Shown: positions 43,822 through 53,509, counted from the stretch's first letter. The stretch is DNA of 64,000 bases from an uncultured Fastidiosipila sp. (GCA_947253875.1 CAMYAM010000002.1:67379-131378); one strand, 5' to 3'. Translations and numbers: made by a program. The notes: generated by a model not told the origin, from the sequence alone.

Positions 43822-46800
43822 ATGGAAATTGTGAAAAAACAAAGAAAAGCAGAACGTAATAGAAAGTTTTTTATACTAGCATTAGCGTTCCTTATTCCAA
43901 CAATAATCTTAACTACAACCTATATGTTAATGCAGTTTTATCCTGCAGGAGATAGAAGCCCTTTGACAATTGATTTATATCATCAATATGTATCATTTTT
44001 GGCGGAATTACGCCGCAAATTATTGTCTGGAGAGAATATATTCTACTCTTGGTCTGTAGGAATGGGAACCAACTTTTATGCCTTAACGGCATATTATGCA
44101 GCTTCCCCTCTTAATTTATTCTTGGTATTTTTCCCACTTGAACATATTACAGAAGCAGTAACTTTCTTAACTGTTACTAAGATTGGTTTATCTGGATTAG
44201 CATTTGCATACATGTTATACGAAGGCCCAGCGAAGCGCTTAGGTTCGGCTACAATAAGGTCTAGAAGAGAAGTCAGATTGTGCAAGAGCGATGACAAGAG
44301 TACTGATATCTTTATAATAATATTAGCAACAGCCTATGCGTTAAATGGTTTCAACTTGACATATTCATGGGATATTATGTGGCTAGATGTTATAGCCTTG
44401 CTCCCAATAATTATTCTTGGTGTAAATAAAGCTATTAGAGAAAGCAAATTCACCACTTATATTGTGAGCCTTGCCTTAGCTCTGATGATTAACTATTACT
44501 TAGCTTTCTTTGTTTGCTTGTTTGTGGCATGTTACTTCTTCGTAGCGTACTTCACGGCAAAATCACAAGCACAGCAATTGAGATCTAATTTAGCCTATGC
44601 GAAAAATGGTGTCATTGATGAGGAGAGCTTAATTAATCCTTACGAGGAAGAATATAGTGCAGATAATGCAGCTGAATATACGAAGAGCACTCTAGAATAT
44701 AAATTATTGAACATTAAATTCTGGCCTGTGTTTAGCAAGTTTGCTTTGTTTACAATAATTGCCCTGGCAATAAGTGCAGTTATGTTATTGCCTACAGCAT
44801 TGTCCTTAATTGACACATCTGCAGCAGGGGATGCTTGGCCAAGTGATATGCGTATTAATTTTGATGCCTTTGACTTCATGTCTAGAGGTTTAATGAACAT
44901 GAGTCCTGCAATTCGTAGTGGCTTGCCAAATATTTATGTTGGAATTTTAGCCTTCATATTCTTACCACTATATGTGTTCTCAAACAAAATTGGTAACGGC
45001 GAGAAGATAAGTCACTTAGCTTTACTAGGGTTCTTGTATATAAGCTTTAATAACAATTTCTTGGATTTTTTCTGGCACGGTATGCATTATCCTAACCAGC
45101 TTCCTTACAGATATGCATTTTTATTCTCATTTGTAATGCTCTTGATCATGTTTAGAACTTTGACTGTGATTAGAGAGTATTCTGCCAAGACTTTAATGCT
45201 GATTACTGCAGGTGCAATATTATTCGTAGTATTAGCAGAAAAATTAGATGATAGTGTCAGTAGAGAAAATGCATTTATCAATATCTTGTATTTCATAGTT
45301 TATTTGGCAATGTTTGCAGGATTTAGAAAAGCTAGAAACTTCCGTACGGCTAGCTTATTACTAGGAATAATTATTATTAGTGAGTTGATAGTAAATAGTT
45401 TCATGACTATCTACACGATAGGCGAAGATGAAGTATATACAAGAAGATCAAGTTTTGTAGATGATATGCATGATGTCGGACAATTGATAGATGTTGCCAA
45501 AGAACAAGAGAATGGTGACTTTTTCCGTATGGAAGTTAAACCGCAAAAGACCACAAATGATGGTGCCCTGTATGGTTATCCAGGAATAACTTTATTTAGC
45601 TCAACTAGTAGAGAAGCTACGGCTAAAATGATGAAGAAATTAGCTTTCCACGGAAATAACATTAATAGTTATAAGTACGTTGATTCTACTAATGTAGGTA
45701 ATTCTCTCTTGGGTATGAAATACCTGCTTTTGAAGAATGGTGCAAGTAGAGATACTTCTCTTGAAAAAGTCGATGAATACAATGATATGACCTTGCTGAA
45801 AAATCCTCATGCTCTTGAACTAGGTGCTGCAGCTGGTCCAGAACTTAAATTCTGGAATCCAACAGAAGGCTCACCTTTCTCCAACTGGAACAGTTTATTA
45901 GAAGCTTTGGGTGAACAGGGTCTATTTAAACATGTAGATCCAGAAGTTGTAAACGGCTATAACTTTGGCCCTGCTAGTGGATCTGGAGAATCTGGTGTAT
46001 CAGTGACACCTGAGGATTTCAATGCATCTGGCTTAATGAACTTCAAAATAGATGTTAAAGAAGATCAATTCTTGTACCTCGCCATTGAAACAAGCAAAGA
46101 TATGCGAGTTAAGATACGTGTTAATGAAACAACTAAGGATGAAGAAGTTAAAAAAGGTAAGCCGGGCACAGTACGTCAGGCTGAAACTAGAAATATCCAT
46201 TGGATTGAAACTTTTGATGTCGGATATGTTGCTGCAGGAGATGAAGTAAACTTTAGTATTGAACAAGATAAGGACAAAGCTAACGCAGTTACCGTATATG
46301 CTGCAACAGTGGATAAAGCTGACTACGAACGCACCATGAGCAGACTTAAAGAGCGTGAAGTTGATGTACAAGAATGGAACTCCAACTCTGTTATAGCTAA
46401 ATATAATGCAAAAACTGAAGGTAATCTATTCTTGAATATCCCTTATGATAGCTCTTGGAAGGCATATATTGATGGTGAGGAAGTTCAGACTGAATCAATC
46501 GCAGAAACTGCATTGCTAAGTGTTCCTACCGAAGCTGGAGAACATGAGTTGAAATTAGTCTTTATTCCTAGAGGTTTCGAAATTGGATTGACCATGAGTA
46601 TAGGCGGATTAATATTGCTTCTAGTCTTATGCTTAATTAGAAGACTTTATACAGTCAGAAAGGATAAAGAGAGAATTTCCAACTACATTATGTTGAAGAA
46701 TAATTTCTATACTGATTATAGAGAAGCTTACAATTTCGTTAATTCTGTGAATACAGAAAGCGCAGAAGCTAATGTTTTGGTAGATGGATATGAAGAAGTT

Positions 46801-47322
46801 GGTGTAATAAAGGGCGAGGGCTTGGCTATTGACCATGAATTAAAAGAAGCACAAGATATTTTGGCAGTTGCGGAGGCTTTAAATAAGGCAAGAAATTACG
46901 AGAACGAGAATTATAAGTTGCGTATAGCAGATAGTAACGAGGCTTACTATAATCTTGAGTATAAAGCCTTGCGTGAACGTGAGATTAACTCAGTGTTGAA
47001 AGGTGTTAACCACTATCTAAAAGACCAGGCAAGCGAATTCGATGAGCTTGATGCTAAAACAGAAACAGCTGCTATTGTAAGGCAAGCGCCAGAATTATCC
47101 GAAGATTTACAGGCTGAGTCTGTTGGCGAAGCTGAGGAGATTGAGACTACAGAGCAAGTAGAAGCAGTGGAAAAGACTGAGACTACAGAAGAGAAAGTAG
47201 ATGCTCATGATGTTGTGGTTGCAGAAGACAAGGCAGCCGATCATGTTGCTGAAAATGATGCCGATAATGATTCTTCTGGTGCAGATGACAGTCAGTGGAA
47301 AAAGTCAGATGAAGAGAAGTAG
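43822..47322 (+). CDS. YfhO-family membrane protein with acidic tail
   Basis: Large polytopic protein of 1166 residues (about 13-14 spans). The start carries YPAGDRSPLTIDLYHQYVSFLAELR, matching the D-x-x-x-Q-Y glycosyltransferase-like signature of the YfhO family (linked in other Bacillota to glycosylation of wall polymers). An outside region (about 520-905) is rich in beta structure, then a last span (about 920-942). The cytoplasmic tail of about 220 residues is unusually long and acidic, with Glu/Ala/Thr/Asp repeats at the end. The start follows GAGGAAAAAGT. Substrate unknown. Confidence 0.88.
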   Translation: MEIVKKQRKAERNRKFFILALAFLIPTIILTTTYMLMQFYPAGDRSPLTIDLYHQYVSFLAELRRKLLSGENIFYSWSVGMGTNFYALTAYYAASPLNLFLVFFPLEHITEAVTFLTVTKIGLSGLAFAYMLYEGPAKRLGSATIRSRREVRLCKSDDKSTDIFIIILATAYALNGFNLTYSWDIMWLDVIALLPIIILGVNKAIRESKFTTYIVSLALALMINYYLAFFVCLFVACYFFVAYFTAKSQAQQLRSNLAYAKNGVIDEESLINPYEEEYSADNAAEYTKSTLEYKLLNIKFWPVFSKFALFTIIALAISAVMLLPTALSLIDTSAAGDAWPSDMRINFDAFDFMSRGLMNMSPAIRSGLPNIYVGILAFIFLPLYVFSNKIGNGEKISHLALLGFLYISFNNNFLDFFWHGMHYPNQLPYRYAFLFSFVMLLIMFRTLTVIREYSAKTLMLITAGAILFVVLAEKLDDSVSRENAFINILYFIVYLAMFAGFRKARNFRTASLLLGIIIISELIVNSFMTIYTIGEDEVYTRRSSFVDDMHDVGQLIDVAKEQENGDFFRMEVKPQKTTNDGALYGYPGITLFSSTSREATAKMMKKLAFHGNNINSYKYVDSTNVGNSLLGMKYLLLKNGASRDTSLEKVDEYNDMTLLKNPHALELGAAAGPELKFWNPTEGSPFSNWNSLLEALGEQGLFKHVDPEVVNGYNFGPASGSGESGVSVTPEDFNASGLMNFKIDVKEDQFLYLAIETSKDMRVKIRVNETTKDEEVKKGKPGTVRQAETRNIHWIETFDVGYVAAGDEVNFSIEQDKDKANAVTVYAATVDKADYERTMSRLKEREVDVQEWNSNSVIAKYNAKTEGNLFLNIPYDSSWKAYIDGEEVQTESIAETALLSVPTEAGEHELKLVFIPRGFEIGLTMSIGGLILLLVLCLIRRLYTVRKDKERISNYIMLKNNFYTDYREAYNFVNSVNTESAEANVLVDGYEEVGVIKGEGLAIDHELKEAQDILAVAEALNKARNYENENYKLRIADSNEAYYNLEYKALREREINSVLKGVNHYLKDQASEFDELDAKTETAAIVRQAPELSEDLQAESVGEAEEIETTEQVEAVEKTETTEEKVDAHDVVVAEDKAADHVAENDADNDSSGADDSQWKKSDEEK

Positions 47323-47354
47323 CGTAGATTAAAATAAAAAAGTTTTCGCAAAAA

Positions 47355-47383
47355 TGAGAGAAAACGAGAGAAAACGAGAGAAA
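47355..47383. repeat. Short purine tandem repeat
   Basis: GAGAGAAAAC-type units repeat about three times (GAGAAAACGAGAGAAAACGA and on) just before the rplM promoter. Low complexity; no function evident. Confidence 0.45.
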
Positions 47384-47417
47384 AGTGAAGTCTCAGTGCG
47401 AAAAATCAAAAAAAGTC

Positions 47418-47445
47418 TTGACAGATAATTATTAGATGATAGAAT
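47418..47445 (+). promoter_or_regulatory. Promoter of rplM-rpsI
   Basis: TTGACA and TAGAAT with a 16-base spacer form a near-consensus promoter about 70 bases before rplM. In the leader a hairpin GCATTTCT/AGAAGTGC (about 47452-47471) could be part of an L13 autoregulatory leader; this part is tentative. Confidence 0.75.
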
Positions 47446-47522
47446 AGACAAGCATTTCTAATAGAAGTGCGTATTTAAGTGCTTTAAACTAATAATTAAA
47501 GAAATAAAAAAGGAGGGGCATG

Positions 47523-47951
47523 ATGAGTACAGAATTTGTAAAAGCAGCTGATGTTGAACGCAAATGGTATGTTGTAGATGCAGAAGGCAAGACTCTAGGT
47601 CGTTTGTCTACTGAAATTGCTACAATTTTAATGGGAAAAAATAAACCAACTTACACACCATCAATGGACACAGGTGACTTTGTAGTAGTAATTAATGCAG
47701 AAAAAGTTGAATTAACAGGTAATAAGTGGAGAGATAAGTTCTACCGTTACCACACAGGACACCCAGGTGGTTTGAAAGAGATTCGTTACAGCGAATTAGT
47801 ACAACGTAAACCTGAGAAATTAATTGAACTAGCAGTTAAAGGCATGCTTCCTAAGAGTAAATTAGGTCGTGCACAAATCAAGAAATTAAAAGTATACGCA
47901 GGTGCAGAGCATCCACACGAAGCTCAACAACCTGAAACTTTAGAAATATAG
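47523..47951 (+). CDS. rplM: 50S ribosomal protein L13
   Basis: Large-subunit protein of 142 residues. Motifs are the start [60 protein letters not shown] and the end [19 protein letters not shown]. Two adjacent ATGs occur; the second (47523) is preferred because AGGAGG at 47511-47516 then lies at a normal 6-base spacing. It is paired with rpsI, 11 bases downstream. Confidence 0.98.
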   Translation: MSTEFVKAADVERKWYVVDAEGKTLGRLSTEIATILMGKNKPTYTPSMDTGDFVVVINAEKVELTGNKWRDKFYRYHTGHPGGLKEIRYSELVQRKPEKLIELAVKGMLPKSKLGRAQIKKLKVYAGAEHPHEAQQPETLEI

Positions 47952-47962
47952 GAGGATAGCAG

Positions 47963-48385
47963 ATGAAATCAACAACAATGAAAGCTCCTCATGGTCAAGT
48001 ATATTACTACGGTACAGGTCGTCGTAAAGAAGCAGTTGCTAAAGTACGTTTGTTACCTGGTTCAGGAAAATATGAAATCAATGGTAAAGAATTAGAAGAA
48101 TATTTCCCATTGAAATCATATGAATTAATCGTAGAGCAGCCATTCAAAGTAACATCTACAGCAGGTAAATTTGATGTATTTGTAAGTGTAACTGGTGGTG
48201 GTATCTCAGGACAAGCTGGTGCAGTTCGTCATGGTATCGCTAATGCTCTATTAGCAGTAGATTCAGACTCTTACCGTAAACCATTGAAAGAAGCAGGTCT
48301 ATTGACACGTGATTCACGTGTTAAAGAGCGTAAGAAATACGGTCTTAAGAAAGCTCGTAAAGCAAGCCAATTCTCAAAACGTTAA
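47963..48385 (+). CDS. rpsI: 30S ribosomal protein S9
   Basis: Small-subunit protein of 140 residues. Motifs are [21 protein letters not shown] near the start, [21 protein letters not shown] (about 76-96) and the basic C-terminus ending in [17 protein letters not shown], whose last Lys-Arg reaches the P-site tRNA. An N-terminal extension of about 10 residues ([10 protein letters not shown]) precedes the conserved region. AGGAGG lies before the ATG. Confidence 0.98.
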   Translation: MKSTTMKAPHGQVYYYGTGRRKEAVAKVRLLPGSGKYEINGKELEEYFPLKSYELIVEQPFKVTSTAGKFDVFVSVTGGGISGQAGAVRHGIANALLAVDSDSYRKPLKEAGLLTRDSRVKERKKYGLKKARKASQFSKR

Positions 48386-48471
48386 TTCGTTGGTTTGGAT
48401 TCTTGCGATATCGAAAGTGGAAATTTCAGACTTATTGGAATTTTCAGAGCTTTTCGAAATATCAAAAAATC

Positions 48472-48505
48472 AAATCCCAGTTGCAGCAGTGCACTGGGAT
48501 TTTTT
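48472..48505 (+). terminator. Terminator of rplM-rpsI
   Basis: AAATCCCAGT pairs with ACTGGGATTT with a further TGCA/TGCA inner stem, followed by TTTTTT. Confidence 0.92.
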
Positions 48506-48797
48506 ATGTTTGTGATTAGTTTTGATAACAGTTTCCGGAACAATATAGTCATTTGCGGAATAATAGCAAACTGTTTGCAGAAGTAAAATGAAAAATTTGC
48601 GGAATGATGTAAGAAGAAATTGGTTAATACAAAGCTGAAGTTTAACTGTTTAATAGATACAGTTAGTTATTTCCACTGTTAATTGCAACATAAAGATTCA
48701 TTAGCTCTGCGACAATTTATTGATTTCTACACGACTGGTAATGTCCTCTTTGGCAAGGGCATTTAGTTGGGAATAATCTTCTTTGGAGATTGCCATT
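48506..48797. other. Intergenic region at the edge of a foreign patch
   Basis: Between the rpsI terminator and the MATE gene. The left half is AT-rich spacer with the repeated word TTTGCGGAAT (two near copies about 65 bases apart). The right half holds a short minus-strand reading frame (48701-48796). Confidence 0.5.
48701..48796 (-). CDS. Short ORF after the MATE gene (31 residues)
   Basis: An ATG (48794-48796) lies right after the MATE stop codon and opens a 31-residue frame, MAISKEDYSQLNALAKEDIT then SRVEINKLSQS. Its sequence looks protein-like and belongs to the same minus-strand unit, but the C-terminal end is abrupt. It could be the remaining front of a longer mobile-element gene. Not recognised. 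Confidence 0.35.
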   Translation of the reverse strand: MAISKEDYSQLNALAKEDITSRVEINKLSQS

Positions 48798-50120
48798 TTA
48801 CCTGTGATTGCTTTCTGCCTCCAGAAATTTACGGTAGAACACAAAACCAGCCACGCTTGTAATTAGTTCCGTAACAGGAAAGGTCAGCCAAAACCAATTC
48901 AATCCGAACCGGGAAAATACATATCCTAGCGGCACAAAGAGTATCATGGTACGAAGCACAGTCAGTACTGAGCTTTTCAAACTATACCCGACTGCCTGGA
49001 AAAACACCGGGAAGAATTGAGATGTGACAAGCGGGATGAAGCTGATTCCGATAATTCGGAAGCCGATGGTTCCGATTTCTATAACAAGAGGATCAGACGA
49101 AAATATACTAAGCATAGATCCCGGAATGGCAATAAAGCACGCTGTACCCAGTGCCATCAACGCAAGACCGAATCCAATCGCTGTGGTAAGTGTCTTTTTA
49201 CAGCGGTCAATATTTCTGGAAGCATAATTGAAGCTGATGACCGGCACGATACAGGTCACCATAGCTCCCAGAGGAATAAAAAAGAAGGTCTGCCATTTAT
49301 AGTAAAGTCCAAGTACTGTAACAGCTTGGTCGCAAAAGCCTGCCAAAATCAGATTCAAACCCAAAATATAAAAAGTATAAGAGGACTGCATTAGTATATT
49401 TGGCATTCCCAGACGGAAAATTTTTGCGATATAGCTAGGATATACTTCCTTTTTGGGAGAGGAATAAAATCCTTTCTTCATAACAATCAGAGCCGCAACA
49501 ATCTGTCCAGAAACGGTTGCGATTGCGGCACCGGAAATCCCCATACGGGGCAGACCAAACATACCGAAAATGAGCAGAGGGTCTAAAATGATATTCGTGA
49601 GCGCACCGGCAATTTGTGCCACCATAGGAGTTTTCATATCGCCTTTTGCCTGCAAAACTTTTGTCCAAATGCTCTCCAAAAATAGACCGAAGCCGAAAAC
49701 ACAGACGATTCTGCCGTAGCGGATTACATCTTGAATGACAGCTTCAGATTCCGTGGACATTCTGGCATAGGCAGGCATAATGAGCCAGCAAGTCAAGGCA
49801 AACAAAAACCAGAGAGTGATTGCCAGCGGCGTACCTACACCTGCATATTCTTCTGCTTCTTTTTTTCGTCCTTCGCCTAACATTGCGGCAATGACAGTGT
49901 TGATGCCCACACCTGTTCCTACTGCAAGAGCAATCATCAAAAGTTGTATCGGATAAAGGATAGAAAGTGCTGTTAAACCACTATCGGAGAATCTGCCAAT
50001 AAACAGGCTGTCGATGATGTTATAAAGTGCCTGAATGAGCTGTGCCAACATAACCGGCGGAGCCAATTTCAAAAGTATTTTGTTTATTTTCTCTTTTCCG
50101 TAAAATTCAATAGTATCCAT
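48798..50120 (-). CDS. MATE-family efflux transporter
   Basis: Multidrug/toxin extrusion protein of 440 residues with 12 spans. Family features are LAPPVMLAQLIQALYNIIDSLFIGRFSDSGL (about 16-46), GTGVGINTVIAAMLGEG (about 67-83) and the symmetric second half with VSFNYASRN-like (VISFNYASRNIDRCKK). MATE pumps export cationic drugs or metabolites with Na+ or H+. The gene is clearly richer in G and C than its surroundings and uses codons such as CCG, GGC and CTG that are rare elsewhere in the window. Together with a recombinase remnant upstream, this indicates acquisition by transfer. Confidence 0.93.
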   Translation of the reverse strand: MDTIEFYGKEKINKILLKLAPPVMLAQLIQALYNIIDSLFIGRFSDSGLTALSILYPIQLLMIALAVGTGVGINTVIAAMLGEGRKKEAEEYAGVGTPLAITLWFLFALTCWLIMPAYARMSTESEAVIQDVIRYGRIVCVFGFGLFLESIWTKVLQAKGDMKTPMVAQIAGALTNIILDPLLIFGMFGLPRMGISGAAIATVSGQIVAALIVMKKGFYSSPKKEVYPSYIAKIFRLGMPNILMQSSYTFYILGLNLILAGFCDQAVTVLGLYYKWQTFFFIPLGAMVTCIVPVISFNYASRNIDRCKKTLTTAIGFGLALMALGTACFIAIPGSMLSIFSSDPLVIEIGTIGFRIIGISFIPLVTSQFFPVFFQAVGYSLKSSVLTVLRTMILFVPLGYVFSRFGLNWFWLTFPVTELITSVAGFVFYRKFLEAESNHR

Positions 50121-50194
50121 ATTCTATTCCTTCTTTGTTTCCATAACAGTGAATAATGCTTTACCATACTCAAACAGAAACTGTGTCAACATAC

Positions 50195-50402
50195 TTAGCT
50201 TCTCACTTCCTTAAGCCTTGACTCTACAGTATTAAACCTGTTCATTAAACTCTCATATTTTTTCATACTCATCCTGGTCCTGCAATTCCCGTGCATTTTC
50301 ATTGATACAGTTGTTAACCTTATCAGCTACGATATTGAGTTCTTCTTCAAGTTTCACTTGCACATTTTCAAGACTTGAGGTATCAAAAACAGTTTTTACC
50401 AT
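50195..50402 (-). pseudogene. Remnant of a large serine recombinase C-terminus
   Basis: On the minus strand the frame reads VKTVFDTSSLENVQVKLEEE, then LNIVADKVNNCINENARELQ and DQDEYEK. A one-base shift is followed by YESLMNRFNTVESRLKEVR and a stop. This pattern (a helical segment with C-I-x-E-N-A-x-x-x-x-D-Q-x-E-Y-x-x-x-Y-x-x-L and R-x-x-L) resembles the coiled-coil tail (DUF4368 region) of TnpX-type large serine recombinases. The catalytic domain and the bulk of the protein are missing, and the frame is broken. It lies just upstream of the GC-rich MATE gene. Confidence 0.55.
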
Positions 50403-50480
50403 CACTTAAATTTTTAATAGAAAAATCTTGTATACTCATTTATGATCCCCTAAGTATCATTATATATATTATGGTGCAAA

Positions 50481-50861
50481 CTACTTCTCTAGCTTATCAA
50501 TAAAATAGAAACGTAAATTCTCATCTCCTTGTTCCTCGCCAATAAGAAGAACCTCGACATAATCTTTTTTCCAAGTTACCTTCCAGTTTTCTTCATCCAG
50601 ATATTTTCCGTCATTAGAAATTTCTGTATTAAGCTCTTGTCTTTCTTTATCAGGTTTTTCTAATAATATGCGTACTTTTGATGATCCAAAAAACAAAGGG
50701 GAATCTGTTTCAATAAATGTCAAAGTATATTTACCATCAGGAGAAATTGAATTAACTATTATGCGTGGCCTGGTAAAAACATAAAAAGCACTAGTAAAAA
50801 ATATAACTAAAGTTGCGATTACGATTAATAAAACAGCATGTTTTTTTAGAAAATTTTTCAT
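50481..50861 (-). CDS. Small membrane-anchored protein (DUF5412-like)
   Basis: The 126-residue protein has one N-terminal span (about 9-30) and a small outside domain starting IIVNSISPDGKYTLTFIETDSPLFFGSSKV, with a late conserved-looking NWKVTWKKDYVEVLL. The layout resembles the DUF5412 family, of unknown function; this match is tentative. It is AT-rich like the host genes, so the foreign patch ends before it. The ATG has only a weak upstream site (AAGGATTATTGAT). Confidence 0.65.
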   Translation of the reverse strand: MKNFLKKHAVLLIVIATLVIFFTSAFYVFTRPRIIVNSISPDGKYTLTFIETDSPLFFGSSKVRILLEKPDKERQELNTEISNDGKYLDEENWKVTWKKDYVEVLLIGEEQGDENLRFYFIDKLEK

Positions 50862-50958
50862 ATCAATAATCCTTATAGTTTAAATATAATTTATTTTAGT
50901 ACAACTATTAAAATTATACGTAATTTGAGTTATTGATTTGAGAAGATTAGTAAAACAA

Positions 50959-50988
50959 AAACAGGAGCTTCGATTGAAACTCCTGTTT
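50959..50988 (-). terminator. Terminator of the 51023 gene
   Basis: AAACAGGAG pairs with CTCCTGTTT, with a further TC/GA pair inside. On the minus strand it is followed by TTGTTTTACT. Confidence 0.85.
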
Positions 50989-51022
50989 GTTATTTTGAAC
51001 CGTTTATCTAGTTATAATGAAC

Positions 51023-51856
51023 TTACTTCAATTTAATATACTTGAAGCTTTCTGTTTGTTCCTTAATACCACGTTCTGCGGCTAATCTCTCAATACTTGA
51101 GGCTCCGAAGAAACCTTGGATGTTTTCACAATTCTCTACTACATATTTCGCTTCTTCTGGTTCTGCAATAGGACCACCGTGAGCAATTACCATGATATCT
51201 GGATTGACTTCACGTCCAGCAGCTGCGATTTCATCAATTAATTTAACACAGTCATCTAGAGTCTTAGATGTTTCAGCACCGATGGTACCTGATGTTGTCA
51301 GACCCATGTGTGCAACTAGAATGTCTGCACCAGCTTCAGCCATTTTGCGTGCGTCATCTGCATTGAAAACGTATGGAGTTGTCAACATGTCTAGCTCGTG
51401 TGCGTGTCTGATCATTTCAACTTCAAGGTCGTAGCCCATACCTGTTTCTTCTAGGTTTTGTCTGAAAGTACCGTCAATAAGGCCTACTGTTGGGAAGTTT
51501 TGTACACCGTCAAATCCCATTTCTTTTAATTGTTTCAAGAAGTAAGGCATATTTCTGAATGGGTCGGTACCGTTAACACCTGCTAGTACAGGGGTATTTT
51601 TAACTACTGGAATAACCTCGCCTGCCATTTCCATAACTATTTGGTTAGCGTCTCCATATGCGAGCAAGCCTGCGAGTGAACCTCTACCAGCCATTCTATA
51701 ACGACCGGAGTTATAGATAATGAACATGTCTGCACCACCAGCTTCACTTGATTTAGCTGTGATACCAGTACCAGCACCGACACCAAGTAGCATTTCGCCT
51801 GATTCTACTTGTTGTTTAAATTTTTCCATGATTTCTTTTCTGCTTAAATTATTCAT
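51023..51856 (-). CDS. TIM-barrel protein, Tm-1 C-terminal / PEP hydrolase-like
   Basis: The 277-residue protein belongs to the PEP mutase-like TIM-barrel group that forms the C-terminal half of plant Tm-1 proteins. Landmarks are [37 protein letters not shown] (about 19-55), [33 protein letters not shown] and [16 protein letters not shown]. It follows the Tm-1 N-terminal-like gene (51987-53207) by about 130 bases on the same strand, the usual bacterial pairing. The reaction is not known. The start follows GGAGGTAAAA. Confidence 0.85.
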   Translation of the reverse strand: MNNLSRKEIMEKFKQQVESGEMLLGVGAGTGITAKSSEAGGADMFIIYNSGRYRMAGRGSLAGLLAYGDANQIVMEMAGEVIPVVKNTPVLAGVNGTDPFRNMPYFLKQLKEMGFDGVQNFPTVGLIDGTFRQNLEETGMGYDLEVEMIRHAHELDMLTTPYVFNADDARKMAEAGADILVAHMGLTTSGTIGAETSKTLDDCVKLIDEIAAAGREVNPDIMVIAHGGPIAEPEEAKYVVENCENIQGFFGASSIERLAAERGIKEQTESFKYIKLK

Positions 51857-51986
51857 TTTTACCTCCTAATTTATTCATTTTTATGAATCTATTTATTATA
51901 TCTTATGTAAATAACTTGTATTTCTGAAAATACGTTATCTTTTTTGATTTCTCAATGCCTAAAATTTATTTATCCCATAATTCAAA

Positions 51987-53207
51987 TTACTTGCCTAATA
52001 ATTCTAGAAGTTTCTTAGCACAAGCTTCACCAAATTCTTGTGTGTTAATGTGTGTATCTAGTTCTATTAAAGTAACTTTTTCAGGATCTAAATTATCTCG
52101 TAAAGCTTGTAACAAGGCTGCATCTGCTTCTGCATCATAGAATGGCATACCTTTTTCAGATAAGTAACCATTACCCTTGAGTGGGTAGATAAGAACTGTA
52201 GGACCATTTGCCATATTAAGTTTTTCTGCAATCTTTTCACCTACAGCTTTGTTTTCTTCTGGGGTTGTTCTGACTAGAGTAACCATAGGGTTGTGTTTGT
52301 AAATATTTCTGGATTTCATTGCTTCTGGCAAAGTATCGATGTGTCCGAAGTTAATCTCATCAATAGCACCAACAGAAACTATTTGAGGTATACCCAATTT
52401 ACCTGCTGACTCTAATCTATTTGGACCAGCTGCTAGAACACCGCCGAACAATTCGTCGTTCCATTCTGTTGTTGTAATATCTAGTACACCATCGAAGAAA
52501 CCTTGGTCGATTAAGTGTTCCATAGTTTTACCACCAGAACCTGTAGCGTGGAAGACTAAAACTTCATAACCTTGATCTTCCATGTACTCACGTGCATAGT
52601 TAACTGCTGGTGTTGTGTTACCAAACATTGTAGCTGCTATTAAAGGTTTATTTTCATGTGTATTCTCATGCTCAAGAGTTGTCATACCAACGATGGCTTT
52701 AGCTGCGTTATCGTAGATCTGTGTAGAAATTGAGTTTAGACCAGCAACGTCAACGATTGAAGGAATTAGGATTAAATCACTTTCTCCTATATATGTGTGA
52801 CCAGTGCTAGAAGCTGCCATTGTTGAAACGATTATTTTTGGAACTCCAATAGGCAAGGCACGGAATGCAGGTGCAACAATAGAAGTACCACCAGAACCAC
52901 CAGCAGATATAGCTGCATCAATCTTGTCTTCGGCATATAATCTTGGCAATAATTTCTCCAAAGCTCTGCATTGAACGTCAACGTTTTCACCACGATCGTT
53001 TCTTTCACGCAATTGATTAATATCAGCGTCGACTTCCCTGGCTAATTCACCACAAGTAATATCTATATCAAAATCTGTCTCAAATATACCTGTATCGATA
53101 CAGAGGGTATCAGCACCTAAACTTTCAATTACATCTTTTATGTAAGATAACTCTTTTCCTTTGGTATCGAAAGTACCAACGACTGCAATAGTTTTATTTC
53201 TACTCAT
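51987..53207 (-). CDS. Tm-1-like ATP-binding protein (UPF0261)
   Basis: The 406-residue protein matches the ATP-binding N-terminal half of plant Tm-1 antiviral proteins (UPF0261). Landmarks are IAVVGTFDTKGKELSYIKDVIESLG (about 7-31), AAISAGGSGGTSIVAPAFRALPIGVPKIIVSTMA (about 98-131), HTYIGESDLILIPSIVDVAGLN and FHATGSGGKTMEHLIDQG. It heads a two-gene unit with the TIM-barrel protein, so the two likely form one complex. The ATG follows AAGGAGGTC. Substrate unknown in bacteria. Confidence 0.88.
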   Translation of the reverse strand: MSRNKTIAVVGTFDTKGKELSYIKDVIESLGADTLCIDTGIFETDFDIDITCGELAREVDADINQLRERNDRGENVDVQCRALEKLLPRLYAEDKIDAAISAGGSGGTSIVAPAFRALPIGVPKIIVSTMAASSTGHTYIGESDLILIPSIVDVAGLNSISTQIYDNAAKAIVGMTTLEHENTHENKPLIAATMFGNTTPAVNYAREYMEDQGYEVLVFHATGSGGKTMEHLIDQGFFDGVLDITTTEWNDELFGGVLAAGPNRLESAGKLGIPQIVSVGAIDEINFGHIDTLPEAMKSRNIYKHNPMVTLVRTTPEENKAVGEKIAEKLNMANGPTVLIYPLKGNGYLSEKGMPFYDAEADAALLQALRDNLDPEKVTLIELDTHINTQEFGEACAKKLLELLGK

Positions 53208-53509
53208 TGTAGTTTGACCTCCTTAAAACAATAATTAAATTGCATCTAATATTATATATCATTAAACTAAAATGGTTAAGCAAGAATAGCCATGAATTAA
53301 AAAGATTTTGTAACCAGTGGATAAAGTATCGGCAGATCAGAGTTCATAAGACTTTGAATAATGAAGAAAGCAAATTTTGAATCAACTAGCATAAAGTAAA
53401 AAATAATTTTGTTACCAAAGTTCAGTTTAATAAAAAATATAAAGCTATATTTTATCCATTGAAAATATACAAAATACACACGATAATAGTATTTGTAGGA
53501 GGAATAGAA

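Noticed and set aside
47323..47519. CRISPR-like array from the GAGAGAAAAC repeats
   Set aside because: The units are about 10 bases in direct tandem with no spacers. No cas genes and no CRISPR repeats were seen anywhere in the window.
48386..48586. Small plus-strand open frames after rpsI
   Set aside because: They run through the rpsI terminator hairpin, lack ribosome binding sites and have composition typical of spacer.
49017..49394. 125-codon plus-strand open frame inside the MATE gene
   Set aside because: Antisense shadow of a well-supported transporter gene; its Arg/His/Cys-rich translation resembles no protein.
53297..53479. 60-codon minus-strand open frame upstream of the FMN reductase gene
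   Set aside because: Hydrophobic Phe/Ile/Tyr composition of AT-rich DNA, no ribosome binding site, and it overlaps the leader of the reductase gene.
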